The position numbers and the translations under genes are program-made. Below are positions 22,386 through 32,329 of a stretch of 64,000 nucleotides of DNA, one piece after another. How positions within the stretch are numbered: the stretch's first letter is position 1; every line of letters starts with the position of its first letter. The DNA is from Methanoplanus endosymbiosus (GTDB lineage: Archaea; Halobacteriota; Methanomicrobia; Methanomicrobiales; Methanomicrobiaceae). The DNA lies in NCBI RefSeq assembly GCF_024662215.1, contig NZ_CP096115.1, forward strand, positions 1,178,001 through 1,242,000, written 5' to 3'. Below the pieces are notes generated by a model, which ran no database searches, was not told the DNA's origin, and saw only the letters and a list, made by a program, of their open reading frames with translations.

Positions 22386-23306
22386 ATGGTTTCAGAAAAA
22401 ACAGCAGAATATCTGCCATATGCGGCAATGTTTATAATGCTCCTTTTAGTGCAGGCAGGAGCGCTTCTTCTCACCCCTGCTATGAATGATGCAGGATATA
22501 CTGCATTTGATGACCCTTCAGCAATTGAAAATATTGCCTTCTTCTTTGCAATACTCATAGGATTTACAGCTGTAATGCTCGTATTAATCAGATACGGTGG
22601 AAAAAAAGTTCTTTCAGCAATAATTGCCTTTTCGGTCTTTCTGATCTTTGTATATATCTTTGCCGCAGTGTCAGGGGCAGTATTTCATAATGATACAGTA
22701 ACACTGCTGCTGACTGCCATACTCTCCATTGCAGCAACAGCCCTTCTGTATAAATATCCGGAATGGTACGTGATAGACATACTTGGTATTCTTATCTGCG
22801 CAGGTGCTGCGTCAATATTCGGCATATCACTGGAGATTTTTCCGGTAGTACTTCTCTTAATCATACTTGCACTCTACGATGCGATCTCTGTCTATAAGAC
22901 AAAACATATGATAGCACTTGCAGAGGGTGTTATAAACTCAAAAGCACCAATTCTTGTTGTAATCCCGAAAAGCCGGGACTATTCATATATAAAACAGGGA
23001 GTTAACCTTGAGAAGGATAAAAAAGAGAGAGGGGCATTCCTGATGGGAATGGGGGATCTCATCATGCCCACGATTCTCGTGGTCTCATCCTCTGTATATC
23101 TGAGCGCCGGAAATATATTTTTCGGGGTCTCACTGCCGACACTCGGCGCGGCGGCAGGAACATTTGCCGGACTTGCAGTGCTCCTCTGGTTTGTTGCAAA
23201 GGGCAATCCGCAGGCCGGACTTCCGACTCTAAACGGCGGAGCTATTCTTGGATTTCTTCTGGGGTGTGCGGCTTCCGCCACGTGGTGCTGGATTCCCGTT
23301 CTCTGA
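22386..23306 (+). CDS. Presenilin-type intramembrane aspartyl protease (A22 family)
   Basis: The 306-residue protein has about nine hydrophobic segments and the two catalytic motifs of presenilin and signal-peptide-peptidase homologues: YD at about residue 162 and GMGD near 220. A C-terminal GLP near 278 corresponds to the PAL substrate-recognition motif. It would cleave peptides within the membrane, for example remnant signal peptides. Its last 65 bases overlap the convergent GTPase gene. Archaeal homologues are of this length. Confidence 0.88.
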   Translation: MVSEKTAEYLPYAAMFIMLLLVQAGALLLTPAMNDAGYTAFDDPSAIENIAFFFAILIGFTAVMLVLIRYGGKKVLSAIIAFSVFLIFVYIFAAVSGAVFHNDTVTLLLTAILSIAATALLYKYPEWYVIDILGILICAGAASIFGISLEIFPVVLLLIILALYDAISVYKTKHMIALAEGVINSKAPILVVIPKSRDYSYIKQGVNLEKDKKERGAFLMGMGDLIMPTILVVSSSVYLSAGNIFFGVSLPTLGAAAGTFAGLAVLLWFVAKGNPQAGLPTLNGGAILGFLLGCAASATWCWIPVL

Positions 23307-24219
23307 GAATGAGATCAACAATTTCCCTGACCCCCGCCCTCGTCTGTGTGGACATATTCATGTAGCCCGGAAGTTCATTTAAATCGGCCTTGTTTATCAC
23401 TATCTGCATAGGAACATCGCCAACCAAATCTTTCAGGTTTTCATACAGACCAAACTGATCCTCAATAGAATAACCGCAGGACTCACTTGAATCAACCATG
23501 AAAAGGATCATATCGGCTACATTTGAAATTGCACAGAGCGCCTGATTCTCGATCTCATTTCTCATCTCATACGGTCTGTCAAGTATTCCGGGAGTATCAA
23601 CGATCTGTATCCTCTCGCGCCCTACTTCACGGTGACCGACAATGATGCACTTGGTCGTAAAAGCATAGCCTGCAATCTCAGGCAGCGCAGATGAAACCAG
23701 TTTTATGAAAGACGATTTTCCGACATTGGGATAACCTGCAACAACGACAGTAAACTCTTCTTCTCTGATTTCAGGGAGTTTACGCAGGACATTCCTCACT
23801 TCATTAAGGTACAGCAGATCTTTTTCAACCTGATGCACAATGGAGGAGATTCTTGCCGTTGCCTGCTTACGTAAGCCTTTTGTATCCTCAGACTGCCTCA
23901 TCTGACGTGCATATGTTCCGCCGGTCTTTCTTGCCTGACCTGCGGCCCACTGTACAGCACCGAGTGATTTCTTAATCCGGTCAACATCAAAGAGAATATT
24001 TGAGATATCAAGGTAAAATTTCGGCAGATTATCAAAACTCGGAAATTTCTTTACAGTGTCATCAAGCTTGTCATATATTGAACTGTAAATTGATCGTACA
24101 AATTCCTCATTTGCCCTATCCTTATTCTTTTTCAGCCTTTGCGCCGCAGCAGCGCGGTGAAGTGCCCGATCCATAACCTCATCGGCGGTCGGAACAGTAG
24201 GTATTTTTTCGAATTCCAC
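23242..24219 (-). CDS. NOG1-family GTPase
   Basis: The 325-residue protein has the N-terminal helical NOG1 domain (FEKIPTVPTADEVMDRAL) and an Obg-type GTPase with G1 GYPNVGKSS near 168, G3 DTPGILD and G4 NKADLN. NOG1 proteins act in large ribosomal subunit assembly. The end overlaps the convergent protease gene by 65 bases. The ATG at 24219 gives the usual N-terminus. Confidence 0.93.
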   Translation of the reverse strand: MEFEKIPTVPTADEVMDRALHRAAAAQRLKKNKDRANEEFVRSIYSSIYDKLDDTVKKFPSFDNLPKFYLDISNILFDVDRIKKSLGAVQWAAGQARKTGGTYARQMRQSEDTKGLRKQATARISSIVHQVEKDLLYLNEVRNVLRKLPEIREEEFTVVVAGYPNVGKSSFIKLVSSALPEIAGYAFTTKCIIVGHREVGRERIQIVDTPGILDRPYEMRNEIENQALCAISNVADMILFMVDSSESCGYSIEDQFGLYENLKDLVGDVPMQIVINKADLNELPGYMNMSTQTRAGVREIVDLILRERESSTTWRKPHTPEEIQE

Positions 24220-24267
24220 AGATAATAACCCGAATCTATATATGTTTACTTACATGATTAATCTATT

Positions 24268-25146
24268 ATGGAGTTATCCCTAATCCAGAAGGATATTTTA
24301 ATCACACTCATCACACTTTACCACCAGAAATCATCTGCAATTAAAGGGGAAGAGATTGCAGACATATTAAAAAGAAACCCAGGAACAGTGAGAAACCAGA
24401 TGCAGGCGTTAAAGGCGCTTGCCCTTGTGGAAGGCGTACCCGGACCAAAAGGTGGGTACACACCATCTTCGGCGGCATACAGTGAGCTGAACCTGAATGA
24501 TTATGAGAATGAGATTGAAGTTCCGATACAGAAGAATAATGAGGAAATACCCGGAGTCAATGTAGCTGAGATCCATTTTACGACACTCTGCAACCCGGAT
24601 CTCTGCCGGGCAATGATAAAACTCATCGGAAGCGTAAAATCCTTCAAGATGGGCGATATGATCTCAATCGGGCCGACACCTGTGAACAAACTCCTCTTAA
24701 AAGGTGAAGTCTATGGCAAGGATGAGGTCAGCCAGTCCCTCCTGATTACAATATCAGAGATGATCTCCCTTCCTAAGAAACACATTGAGGCATATATGAG
24801 CACACCGGTATTTACACTGAATAATGACTCCACATTTACTGATGCAATAAAACTCTTCAGTGAAAAGCGGATTCATGGTGCGCCGGTCATATGTGACGGC
24901 AATCTGGCAGGGATTGTGACATTAAGCGACATTGCACACGGCATTCATGAGGATATGCCATTAAGCACCAGAATTGAGAAGATTATGACAGCAAAGGTTG
25001 TGACCACTTCTCCGGATGAGAACCTCTTCCAGATTATCGGTAAGTTCAAAAAGGAAAATATTGGCAGGATAATAGTAATAAAAGATGATAAACCGGTTGG
25101 TATTCTCACCCAGTCAGATATAATAAAGGTCTTCCCTGCCCTGTGA
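24268..25146 (+). CDS. Winged-helix transcription regulator with paired CBS domains
   Basis: Residues 1-75 form a winged helix-turn-helix with GEEIADILKRNPGTVRNQMQ as the recognition region. A middle segment (about 80-165) is of unknown fold. Residues about 168-292 hold two CBS domains, with the characteristic PVFTLNNDSTFTDAI, GAPVI, GIVTLSDI and the repeat GRIIVI, GILTQSDI. CBS pairs bind adenine nucleotides or SAM, so it may read energy state. It is divergent from the GTPase gene by 48 bases. Target genes are unknown. Confidence 0.87.
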   Translation: MELSLIQKDILITLITLYHQKSSAIKGEEIADILKRNPGTVRNQMQALKALALVEGVPGPKGGYTPSSAAYSELNLNDYENEIEVPIQKNNEEIPGVNVAEIHFTTLCNPDLCRAMIKLIGSVKSFKMGDMISIGPTPVNKLLLKGEVYGKDEVSQSLLITISEMISLPKKHIEAYMSTPVFTLNNDSTFTDAIKLFSEKRIHGAPVICDGNLAGIVTLSDIAHGIHEDMPLSTRIEKIMTAKVVTTSPDENLFQIIGKFKKENIGRIIVIKDDKPVGILTQSDIIKVFPAL

Positions 25147-25278
25147 ATATGCCTGATCACCCAAAATTCCGGCAGATACCACCAGATCATATATTTTTCC
25201 GGAATTTCAGAGATATATTCCGGAATTCAAGCATAATTCAGGAGATAAATTATCATTCTGCGGGCTATTTTACAATCA

Positions 25279-25287
25279 TTTAAATAC
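25279..25287 (+). promoter_or_regulatory. TATA box for the PRC-barrel gene
   Basis: TTTAAATAC lies 24 bases before the ATG at 25311. Transcription would start at or just before the ATG, so the mRNA is probably leaderless. Confidence 0.55.
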
Positions 25288-25310
25288 TATCATGTCCACT
25301 CTTTTTTAAT

Positions 25311-25562
25311 ATGAAGACGGCATTCTCCCGGAGTCTGTCAAAAAAGCAGGTAATGAGTACAGACGGGATAATCATAGGAACTATCCGTAATATAATGGTC
25401 GATCTTGATTCTGGAGAGGTCATAAATCTCGTTGTAAAACCTGAACCTAATTTTGACACAAGCGGATACACAATAGACGGGGACCGGCTCTTTGTGCCTT
25501 TTGAGGCAGTAAGGGACATCAGAGACTACATCGTTGTTGACAGATATCTCTCAAAACAATGA
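25311..25562 (+). CDS. PRC-barrel domain protein
   Basis: The 83-residue protein is a single PRC-barrel, a small beta fold first seen in photosynthetic reaction centre H subunits and in RimM. It shows the family pattern GIIIGTIRNIMVDLDSGEV, then VPFEAVRDIRDYIVVD. Archaea often carry several; links to RNA metabolism or cell division have been suggested. Its stop region overlaps the convergent phosphatase gene by 12 bases. Confidence 0.85.
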   Translation: MKTAFSRSLSKKQVMSTDGIIIGTIRNIMVDLDSGEVINLVVKPEPNFDTSGYTIDGDRLFVPFEAVRDIRDYIVVDRYLSKQ

Positions 25563-26264
25563 TGGAAAATATTTTTTAACACCTTCAACAAAACCATCCC
25601 CGTATTTTCTGCTGCTGATCCAGTCTGCAGCTTCTCCGGCATTGCTGTCGCCCCCGGCAACTGCAACACCTATGCCGGCTTTTTTAAGCATATCAACATC
25701 ATTGTGGGAATCCCCGAACGCCACAAAATCAGAGACCTTAAGGCCCATCTCATCTGCAACATAAGAAAACGCATTGCCCTTTCCCGAATTAGCAGACTGA
25801 ATATGAACTGCAAAACCTGAATCAAGAATAACTACAGGCATATCAGATACAATCTCACGGACTTCATCAGGACTGACATTTCTGGCAAAGGCAACATCTG
25901 CAAACCGGTATTCCGGGCTGTACAGATTAAGCTCAATTCCCTTATCAGCATAATAACTCTCAACGCGGCGAAATGCCTCATTGCAGATCTTTTTGTCGCC
26001 CGGAATTTTAATCTCACCGTCATATTTCATCCTGTAAACACCACCGTTTTCACAGATTACTGTGCCGTCAGTGCCAAGCATCTTACATAGAAATGTCAGT
26101 GAGCAGAGAGTGTTCCCGCTGGCTATCACCACCGGAATATTATTGTCAAAAAGAGTTCTTATTGCTGATACGGCAGCAAGATTTATCCTCCTGCTTTTAT
26201 CAGTGATTGTGCCGTCAACATCAGTAATAATTGCTTTAGGAAAAAAATTGGAATTATTCTGCAT
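25551..26264 (-). CDS. Phosphoglycolate phosphatase, archaeal type (HAD superfamily)
   Basis: The 237-residue HAD protein has the nucleophile motif DVDGTITD, the second motif VVIASGNT, and the acidic FGDSHNDVDML near 185. The Cof/SPP-type cap matches archaeal phosphoglycolate phosphatase. It would remove 2-phosphoglycolate, for example from DNA repair. The gene lies 18 bases after radA on the same strand, which fits a repair-linked operon. Confidence 0.87.
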   Translation of the reverse strand: MQNNSNFFPKAIITDVDGTITDKSRRINLAAVSAIRTLFDNNIPVVIASGNTLCSLTFLCKMLGTDGTVICENGGVYRMKYDGEIKIPGDKKICNEAFRRVESYYADKGIELNLYSPEYRFADVAFARNVSPDEVREIVSDMPVVILDSGFAVHIQSANSGKGNAFSYVADEMGLKVSDFVAFGDSHNDVDMLKKAGIGVAVAGGDSNAGEAADWISSRKYGDGFVEGVKKYFPSLF

Positions 26265-26282
26265 CTGTTATTAGGTTAACAC

Positions 26283-27257
26283 TCATGCAGATTTAAGGCC
26301 TGTCATCTCCACAGAGAATGCAGCCTCGCCGTCCGGAAGATCAGGACTGTCCACAAGTTTTGCAACCCTCTTGCCACCCTTGCTCTTTCTTAAGTATAAT
26401 CTGTATTTGGAGGCATGACCTACAATATTACCGCCTGTCGGCTTTGTAGGGTCACCAAAGAATACTGCCGGATTTGACTGCACCTGATTGGTTACAAGCA
26501 CAACAGCATTGAACTCCTTTGCAAGTTTTGCAAGGTCATACATATGCTTGTTCAGTTTCTGCTGCCTGACAGAGAGAGTGCCCCTTCCGGCATACTCTGC
26601 ACGGAAATGTGCCATCAGGGAATCAACCACAATCAGCCTGACTGGTTTGTCCGTATCCTTCAGTTCATTTCCAAGCTCCCTTACACTCTCAGTGAGGAGC
26701 ATCTGATGATCTGATGTAAATGCCTCTGCTACGTGGATATGTTCAAGGAAATCCTCTACAGGAGGAACTTCAACATCCAGCTCAAGACCTTCCACCATCT
26801 GCCTTATTCTCTCAGGTCTGAATGTATTTTCAGTGTCAATGTAGATGACTGAACCGTCAAGCCCTCCGGCCTCCAGAGGAAGCTGGGCATTTACCGCAAG
26901 CTGATGTGAGATCTGACTCTTACCTGAACCAAATTCACCATAGCATTCACTGATAGACATCGTCTCAAACCCGCCTGCTAAAAGGTCATCAAATTCAGGC
27001 ACAAGAGTTGAAAGTTTTCTGACCTTCTTTCTCTCCTCAAGAACAATAGTTCCGGTCTTAAAGCCCCCAATATCAGCCATCTTTCTGGCTTCCTTGATGA
27101 GCTTCTTTGCAGTTGACTCACCAATCTCTGCCGCCTCTGCAAGGTCGGCATATGATGCAGTTGCAATTCCCTCTATTGTGCTGTACCCCGATTCCCTTAA
27201 TTTATCTGCTGTTGTCGGGCCGACACCAGGCAGATCCTCAATATCCAGTTCTGACAT
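26283..27257 (-). CDS. radA: DNA repair and recombination protein RadA
   Basis: RadA is the archaeal RecA/Rad51 recombinase. The 324-residue protein has the N-terminal helix-hairpin-helix domain ([18 protein letters not shown]), the polymerisation region around residue 85, Walker A GEFGSGKS near 106 and Walker [13 protein letters not shown]. The loop-2 area [19 protein letters not shown] is intact. There is no intein. It is preceded by the RPA-like gene (gap 86 bases) and followed by the phosphatase. Confidence 0.97.
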   Translation of the reverse strand: MSELDIEDLPGVGPTTADKLRESGYSTIEGIATASYADLAEAAEIGESTAKKLIKEARKMADIGGFKTGTIVLEERKKVRKLSTLVPEFDDLLAGGFETMSISECYGEFGSGKSQISHQLAVNAQLPLEAGGLDGSVIYIDTENTFRPERIRQMVEGLELDVEVPPVEDFLEHIHVAEAFTSDHQMLLTESVRELGNELKDTDKPVRLIVVDSLMAHFRAEYAGRGTLSVRQQKLNKHMYDLAKLAKEFNAVVLVTNQVQSNPAVFFGDPTKPTGGNIVGHASKYRLYLRKSKGGKRVAKLVDSPDLPDGEAAFSVEMTGLKSA

Positions 27258-27343
27258 CTAAATTACCTCGGATGATTCTATACAAAATAATATGATCAGG
27301 ATCTATTTAGAAGGGATACCGCGCAGGGTGAAAGTAAAACAAA

Positions 27344-29185
27344 TCAACCATTGACGTTCCTTTGTGATTCAGAGAGCAGATTCACAATATCACTACAAAT
27401 ATTATTCTTAGATAATGCATTTATTCTGAAATTATCAACATCAATTCTCATACCATACAGGCTGCCCGAAACTTCTGCAGGCATGCCATTGCACAGCCCA
27501 TCAGTCCTGCCGGACAATACATAGCAGAGAGACCCGTTCTCAATTATAAGCCCGGATGCTGTTTCAATAACCACACCATAAAATGAGATTTTTTCCCTGC
27601 CTGTGCAATAGCGGGATGTGACCACCCGCAGAAGAGAGTTCACGCCCGCATGTATCTCACACCCGCCGCAGGAATTATACATGGAATTGTTATTATCCGG
27701 AATTTTGGCAAAACCATTTACTATCTCAATAATCTCCCCTTCTGACACCGGAATTTCTGCATTATCACCCCATAAGACAACATTCCGGCAGACGGGTTCA
27801 CCAGACGCAGCAGAGATGAGATCAGGCACAGATGATACAGACGGCAGACCAGGCCCGCAGGACGAACATTCAGTGCAGTCACCCTGAGAGTCAGAAACAG
27901 AGCAGTGGGTAGAGTCAGCACTATCAGACTCATAATCGGCCACAACAAGATTTCTTACGCAGGAGACACTTCCATTCACAGAATAAAACTGATGCACCCT
28001 TCCCACAGAGAGAAGACGGCAGATAAAAGATGCAGAATGACCCGGTTTAGCCTGAGAAGGTGAGGAATAAGTGAAATCAGCAGGATTGTAAGCCGGAATA
28101 AGAGTGCTCTTCCTTCCGGCTGAAAATCTGAGATCGCCACTGGCAGACGGGATGCGGATTAAATATTCTGCCTTTGCAGAGGTCCCCTCAGAGATATCTT
28201 CCGGAAGAGAAAAGTCCCTGAAGGTTATGGTGAAGGTATCAGTTCCTCTGCCGCAGAAGAGTCTGAAGTATAAGGGGTTGTCTCCCTCACCGGAGATGTT
28301 ACAGCCGGAATATTCACCGGTTATGCTGCCGCATTTCGTACTGTTCCGTTCTCCCCTGTGAAACTGGGAACTCCCGCCCCCTTTATGACGGTAATCTCTG
28401 TCAGATCCTTTATCTCCATAATGCCCGAATTTAATCCCAAGAATGACAAAATCAACGGAACTGCAAAGGATCTTCTTCTGCCCGTCCTCCCTGGGCGAAA
28501 TATAAGCATCAGAGAGCCGGAGATCAACAGCATAGACCTCTCCGGATGACTTATACCTGCCGGCAACCTCAAGCACACTTCCGGCAGGGACTTCCATAAC
28601 GGCAGATGCCATCTCATCCCTGAAATGTACGATAACCTCGCCTGTTTCATCACCACAAAGAAGCATGAGCCTTATATTAGGAAATTCCGGAGAAAACCGG
28701 GGATTAGGTTTCAAACCGGATTCAGAAAAACTCTTCCCGGCACGTCCGGAGAGATTCTGACGGAGACGGGATTTCTGCGCCTGTCTGTTTGAGTGATAAC
28801 TCTCCGAGGAAGTATTAACATAACGCCCGCCACCGTCAGAATAGTTGAAACTCTGAGAATAACTGCTGAAGAGATGAGACTCTTCATCCTGACCGGAACT
28901 GCCAGGATATTCTGAACCGGAATTTAACTCATCCGGGAAATTAACAGAGGCTTCGCTCTCAGGAGGCAGATAACGGTCAATAATCCGGCAGTAAAAAGAT
29001 GTAAGGGTTGGCCCTTTTTTGATGTCCGCAATCTTTGTATGCAGGCGGCCCAGTTTCCCGGCTGCGGCCGCTGCTGCAGAATGGGAGTCATGATCCGGCG
29101 TTAAGCCACCGGAGGAAGAGAGAAGAAGTTCTTCAAACTCCTCCTCAGAAACCAGATCATCAACGAGTGCGTAATATGCCCTCAC
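27344..29185 (-). CDS. Divergent RPA-like OB-fold protein with long Ser/Gly-rich linkers
   Basis: The 613-residue protein starts with a segment like that of archaeal replication protein A: LVDDLVSEEEFEELL, then GKLGRLHTKIADIK leading into an OB-like strand. OB-type segments can be seen at about 170-245 and 520-600. They are joined by long low-complexity linkers (80-165 and 245-300) rich in Ser, Gly, Tyr and Asp. A Cys-rich stretch lies near 430-450. It starts with GTG, lies 22 bases after lysA and 86 bases before radA. A role in single-stranded DNA binding with RadA is likely but inferred. Confidence 0.65.
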   Translation of the reverse strand: MRAYYALVDDLVSEEEFEELLLSSSGGLTPDHDSHSAAAAAAGKLGRLHTKIADIKKGPTLTSFYCRIIDRYLPPESEASVNFPDELNSGSEYPGSSGQDEESHLFSSYSQSFNYSDGGGRYVNTSSESYHSNRQAQKSRLRQNLSGRAGKSFSESGLKPNPRFSPEFPNIRLMLLCGDETGEVIVHFRDEMASAVMEVPAGSVLEVAGRYKSSGEVYAVDLRLSDAYISPREDGQKKILCSSVDFVILGIKFGHYGDKGSDRDYRHKGGGSSQFHRGERNSTKCGSITGEYSGCNISGEGDNPLYFRLFCGRGTDTFTITFRDFSLPEDISEGTSAKAEYLIRIPSASGDLRFSAGRKSTLIPAYNPADFTYSSPSQAKPGHSASFICRLLSVGRVHQFYSVNGSVSCVRNLVVADYESDSADSTHCSVSDSQGDCTECSSCGPGLPSVSSVPDLISAASGEPVCRNVVLWGDNAEIPVSEGEIIEIVNGFAKIPDNNNSMYNSCGGCEIHAGVNSLLRVVTSRYCTGREKISFYGVVIETASGLIIENGSLCYVLSGRTDGLCNGMPAEVSGSLYGMRIDVDNFRINALSKNNICSDIVNLLSESQRNVNG

Positions 29186-29207
29186 AGACCCGAATTACCC
29201 CTCTGTA

Positions 29208-30503
29208 TCACTTCTCAACCCATGGAAGGTCAACCATGGTATTCAGTATATCGATGACAGTCTCACCACGTCTCATATAGGCCGAACGGTCACTACTGAC
29301 CATAATCTCCGGGCATCTGGGGCGGCAGTTGTACTGGGATGCCATTGAATAGCCATACGCACCGCAGTCAAGTACGGCAATCAGGTCACCCCTGTCAACA
29401 TGCGGCAGCGGTCTGTCAGCCGCAATAATGTCTCCGGACTCACAGATAGGCCCTGTGACTGTATATTCAAGCTCAGGCTCCTGATCTGCCTTATTTGCAA
29501 CAACAACCTCATGATATGAGTCATACATTGCAGGGCGCAGGAGAAGATTGAATCCGGCATCGACATTTACAAATTTTTTATGCGCTGTCTTTACAGAATT
29601 GACACCTGTCAGCAGTATTGTGGTATCACCCATCAGGTTTCTGCCCGGCTCAACCCATAATTCCGGTTTGATACCAATTTTAGCAATACCTTCCAGGAAT
29701 ACCGGCATAACAGCATCTGCATACTCCTCAGGAGTAGGCGCGTTGTCTGTGTCATGGCGGTAAGGAATTCCAAGCCCGCCGCCTATATCAATGAACTTCA
29801 GTTTAACACCGATATCGGTGAGCTGACCGGCAATCTTCACCATGATCTCAGCCGCTTTGGCAAACGGAATAACATCGAGAATCTGTGATCCGATATGGCA
29901 GTGCATGCCAACCGGAGTTACATTCTCTGCATCAAGGGCTGAGCGGTAAGCGTCAAGGATCTGCTCCGCCGGTATCCCGAACTTGCTTGTCGCAAGTCCG
30001 GTTGCAATTTTAGGATGAGTGGGAACATCAATTGCAGGGTTTATCCTGAATGACACCTCAACCTCCTTTCCCTTCGCCTTTGCAACCTCTGAGAGCTGAT
30101 CAAGTTCATCAAAGGAGTCGATTGAGACCTTAACGCCCTTTTCAACCGCAAGTTCGAGATCTTCCTTTGTCTTTGAACTGCCATTGAAGAGAAGCTTTTC
30201 AGGGTCCATTCCGGCAAGAAGGGCAAGATGAAGTTCTCCGGAAGAGAAGACATCAGCACCTGCGCCCATATCAGCAAAGGTCTTAAGAACGGCCATATTT
30301 CCGTTTGCCTTTGCAGCGTAGAGCATTTGTACATTATTATAATGTTTCTTTAACGCGCTGTTATACCGGGTGAAATTATCCCTTATTCTCTGCTCGTCAG
30401 TTACGTACAGCGGAGTCCCGTAACTCTCTGCAAGGGCATTGCAGTCATGGCTGCCGATCATAAGATGACCGTCCTTTATTGTCAGGTGTTTTGGAAGTTT
30501 CAG
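29208..30503 (-). CDS. lysA: Diaminopimelate decarboxylase
   Basis: LysA makes lysine from meso-diaminopimelate using PLP. It shows the PLP lysine in YAAKANGN, the [10 protein letters not shown] motif, [15 protein letters not shown] and the EPGRNL and CGAYGYSM blocks. The first ATG is at 30461, but the family N-terminus (IKDGHL before IG-x-HD) continues upstream in frame. The only codon before an in-frame stop that could start it is CTG at 30503, which overlaps the dapL TGA as CTGA. I therefore extend the gene to 30503 (431 residues). The conservative start is 30461 (417 residues). Confidence 0.93.
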   Translation of the reverse strand: MKLPKHLTIKDGHLMIGSHDCNALAESYGTPLYVTDEQRIRDNFTRYNSALKKHYNNVQMLYAAKANGNMAVLKTFADMGAGADVFSSGELHLALLAGMDPEKLLFNGSSKTKEDLELAVEKGVKVSIDSFDELDQLSEVAKAKGKEVEVSFRINPAIDVPTHPKIATGLATSKFGIPAEQILDAYRSALDAENVTPVGMHCHIGSQILDVIPFAKAAEIMVKIAGQLTDIGVKLKFIDIGGGLGIPYRHDTDNAPTPEEYADAVMPVFLEGIAKIGIKPELWVEPGRNLMGDTTILLTGVNSVKTAHKKFVNVDAGFNLLLRPAMYDSYHEVVVANKADQEPELEYTVTGPICESGDIIAADRPLPHVDRGDLIAVLDCGAYGYSMASQYNCRPRCPEIMVSSDRSAYMRRGETVIDILNTMVDLPWVEK

Positions 30504-31648
30504 AAGTCAACACTCCTCATCCTTTCAATTGCCTCTCTTATTCTTTCAATGTTTCTGGTGATCGCAAATCTGACATATCCGTCACCATTGCTGCCAAAAC
30601 CAACTCCCGGAGTCACAACAATACCGGCATCATCAAGCATCTTCTTTGCAAATCCCATTGAATCACTGACCTTTAACCAGACATAGAAGGTTGCCTCTGG
30701 TGATGTCACTTCAAAACCGAGATCTCTCAAACCGTTTACCAGGACATCACGCCTCTCCTGGTACACATCACAGGCATCTGCAACGCACTGCTGCGTGGAG
30801 GTAAGAGCTGTTATTCCGGCACGCTGTATGGCATCAAATGCACCAGAGTCAACATTTGTCTTAACACGGCCAAGTCCGGAGATGAACTCCTCCCCTCCGC
30901 ATGCCATACCAAGCCGCCATCCGGTCATATTATAAGTCTTTGAGAGGGAGTGCATCTCCATTCCAACCTCTTTTGCACCGTCTGCCTCAAGGAATGATGG
31001 TGCTTTATAGCCGTCAAAGGTTATCTCAGAGTAGGCATTGTCATGAACGGCAACGATATCATTCTCCTTTGCAAATTCAACAACCTCCTCAAAGAATGAG
31101 AGAGGGGCAACTGCGGCAGTCGGATTGTTCGGATAGCCAAAAAACATTAGTTTAGCTTTCTTTACAACATCCTTTGGTATATCCTCAAATACCGGAAGGA
31201 ATTCATTCTCCTCCTTAAGTGGCATCTCCCAGAGTTTTCCTTCTGAAAAGAGGGTTGAGGTCTTATATACCGGATATCCGGGATCTGTTGCAAGGACATA
31301 ATCTCCCGGATTTACAAAAGCCTCCGGTACGTGGGCAATGCCCTCCTTAGAACCTATAAGTGCCAGAACTTCAGTTTTAGGATTTAAAGTGACACCAAAT
31401 CGTGTACTGTACCACTCAGCAACAGCCTCACGGTATTCAATCATACCGGTGTAATCAGGATAATGATGGGTTGAAGGGTCCCTTGCTGCCTCACATAGTG
31501 AATCAACGATATGATCAGGTGTTGGAAGATCAGGATCTCCTACGCCGAGATCAATCACATCAACTCCCTGCGCACGTTTTTCTGCCTTTAACGCATCTAT
31601 CTGAGCAAAAAGATATGGGGGAAGATTATCAAGTCGGTTTGCATACAT
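30500..31648 (-). CDS. dapL: LL-diaminopimelate aminotransferase
   Basis: DapL converts tetrahydrodipicolinate directly to LL-diaminopimelate, a short lysine route used by methanogens. The protein, 382 residues from my start, has the PLP lysine in [14 protein letters not shown] and the [10 protein letters not shown] motif. A longer frame opens at 31783, but the extra 45 residues are hydrophobic and unlike the family. ATG at 31648 gives [14 protein letters not shown], and a TATA box ends about 28 bases before it. It is first in an operon with lysA, the RPA-like gene, radA and the phosphatase. Confidence 0.94.
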   Translation of the reverse strand: MYANRLDNLPPYLFAQIDALKAEKRAQGVDVIDLGVGDPDLPTPDHIVDSLCEAARDPSTHHYPDYTGMIEYREAVAEWYSTRFGVTLNPKTEVLALIGSKEGIAHVPEAFVNPGDYVLATDPGYPVYKTSTLFSEGKLWEMPLKEENEFLPVFEDIPKDVVKKAKLMFFGYPNNPTAAVAPLSFFEEVVEFAKENDIVAVHDNAYSEITFDGYKAPSFLEADGAKEVGMEMHSLSKTYNMTGWRLGMACGGEEFISGLGRVKTNVDSGAFDAIQRAGITALTSTQQCVADACDVYQERRDVLVNGLRDLGFEVTSPEATFYVWLKVSDSMGFAKKMLDDAGIVVTPGVGFGSNGDGYVRFAITRNIERIREAIERMRSVDF

Positions 31649-31675
31649 GTGTCTTAAATGTAGTAATTGATCTTT

Positions 31676-31686
31676 AAAAATATAAG
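31676..31686 (-). promoter_or_regulatory. TATA box for the dapL-lysA operon
   Basis: The minus strand reads CTTATATTTTT, placing transcription start near 31655. The leader would be under 10 bases, which supports the 31648 start for dapL. Confidence 0.6.
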
Positions 31687-31786
31687 CCTTCAGAGCAGCA
31701 ATATAAATTATATATTCTGCCCACAAATCCTGATTTAAAGTAATAATATTAAAAATTTTCAAGAACAGTCCAAAAATGACCATAGA

Positions 31787-32011
31787 TAAAAAGCCGGATT
31801 TTTAAAAGGTGAAATGGCATTTAGTAAAAAGGATATATTCACTGTTTATCACCGGACAAAATTATATTCCGATTAAAGAAAACAATATATATATCAGAAA
31901 ATAATAGTGCATAAAAGAAACTACCCACCACGGGGTAACCGGAAAGAAAAATAAATATCCGGCGTAGAAAATTGTCAAAAAATAAATAAAAATAAAAAAA
32001 TAGGTGATGAG
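31787..32011 (+). other. Intergenic region with promoter and leader hairpin
   Basis: This AT-rich stretch has no gene. ACAATATATATATCAG at about 31882-31897 contains a strong TATA-like box for the plus strand, with a start expected near 31915-31920. TACCC/GGGTA at 31922-31937 forms a 5-bp hairpin at the head of the leader. GGTGATG at 32003-32009, right before the ATG at 32012, is a plausible ribosome-binding site, although very close to the start. Confidence 0.5.
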
Positions 32012-32308
32012 ATGAACAGGTGCGCCAATAAACTCAGCCCTGAAATTATTGAAGATGAGATCAGTCCCGATGATGCAGTTGAATATATCAACAGGAGAGC
32101 ATCAGAAGTGTATGAAATGCCTGAAGGATTCACAATAAAGGGCATTACAATACTTGGAGAACCACCCCTGTATGTAGGACTGAAACTAAAGAAAAAGGAA
32201 ATTCTCTTCTATTTTAAGAAACCCTGTTTTGGTACACAGTTGATGAAAATCAAAGCCACAGAAGATGAATTTGACAAAATAAGGGCAGAAGGGAAGAGAA
32301 CAAAGTAA
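32012..32308 (+). CDS. Small protein of unknown function upstream of fdhD
   Basis: I do not recognise this 98-residue protein. It is soluble and basic, with no membrane segment. The order of predicted elements is a helix (SPDDAVEYINRRASEVY), then beta strands with GITILGEPPLYVGLKLKKKE and EILFYFKKPCFG. Two Cys residues are present (C4 and about C73). It lies 21 bases before fdhD on the same strand, which suggests a role near formate dehydrogenase maturation, but this is only by context. Confidence 0.7.
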   Translation: MNRCANKLSPEIIEDEISPDDAVEYINRRASEVYEMPEGFTIKGITILGEPPLYVGLKLKKKEILFYFKKPCFGTQLMKIKATEDEFDKIRAEGKRTK

Positions 32309-32329
32309 TATTTCATCATATAAGATATT

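Noticed and set aside
31649-31783. 45-residue N-terminal extension of dapL
   Set aside because: It is hydrophobic, unlike the family, and lies upstream of a TATA box that starts transcription near 31655.
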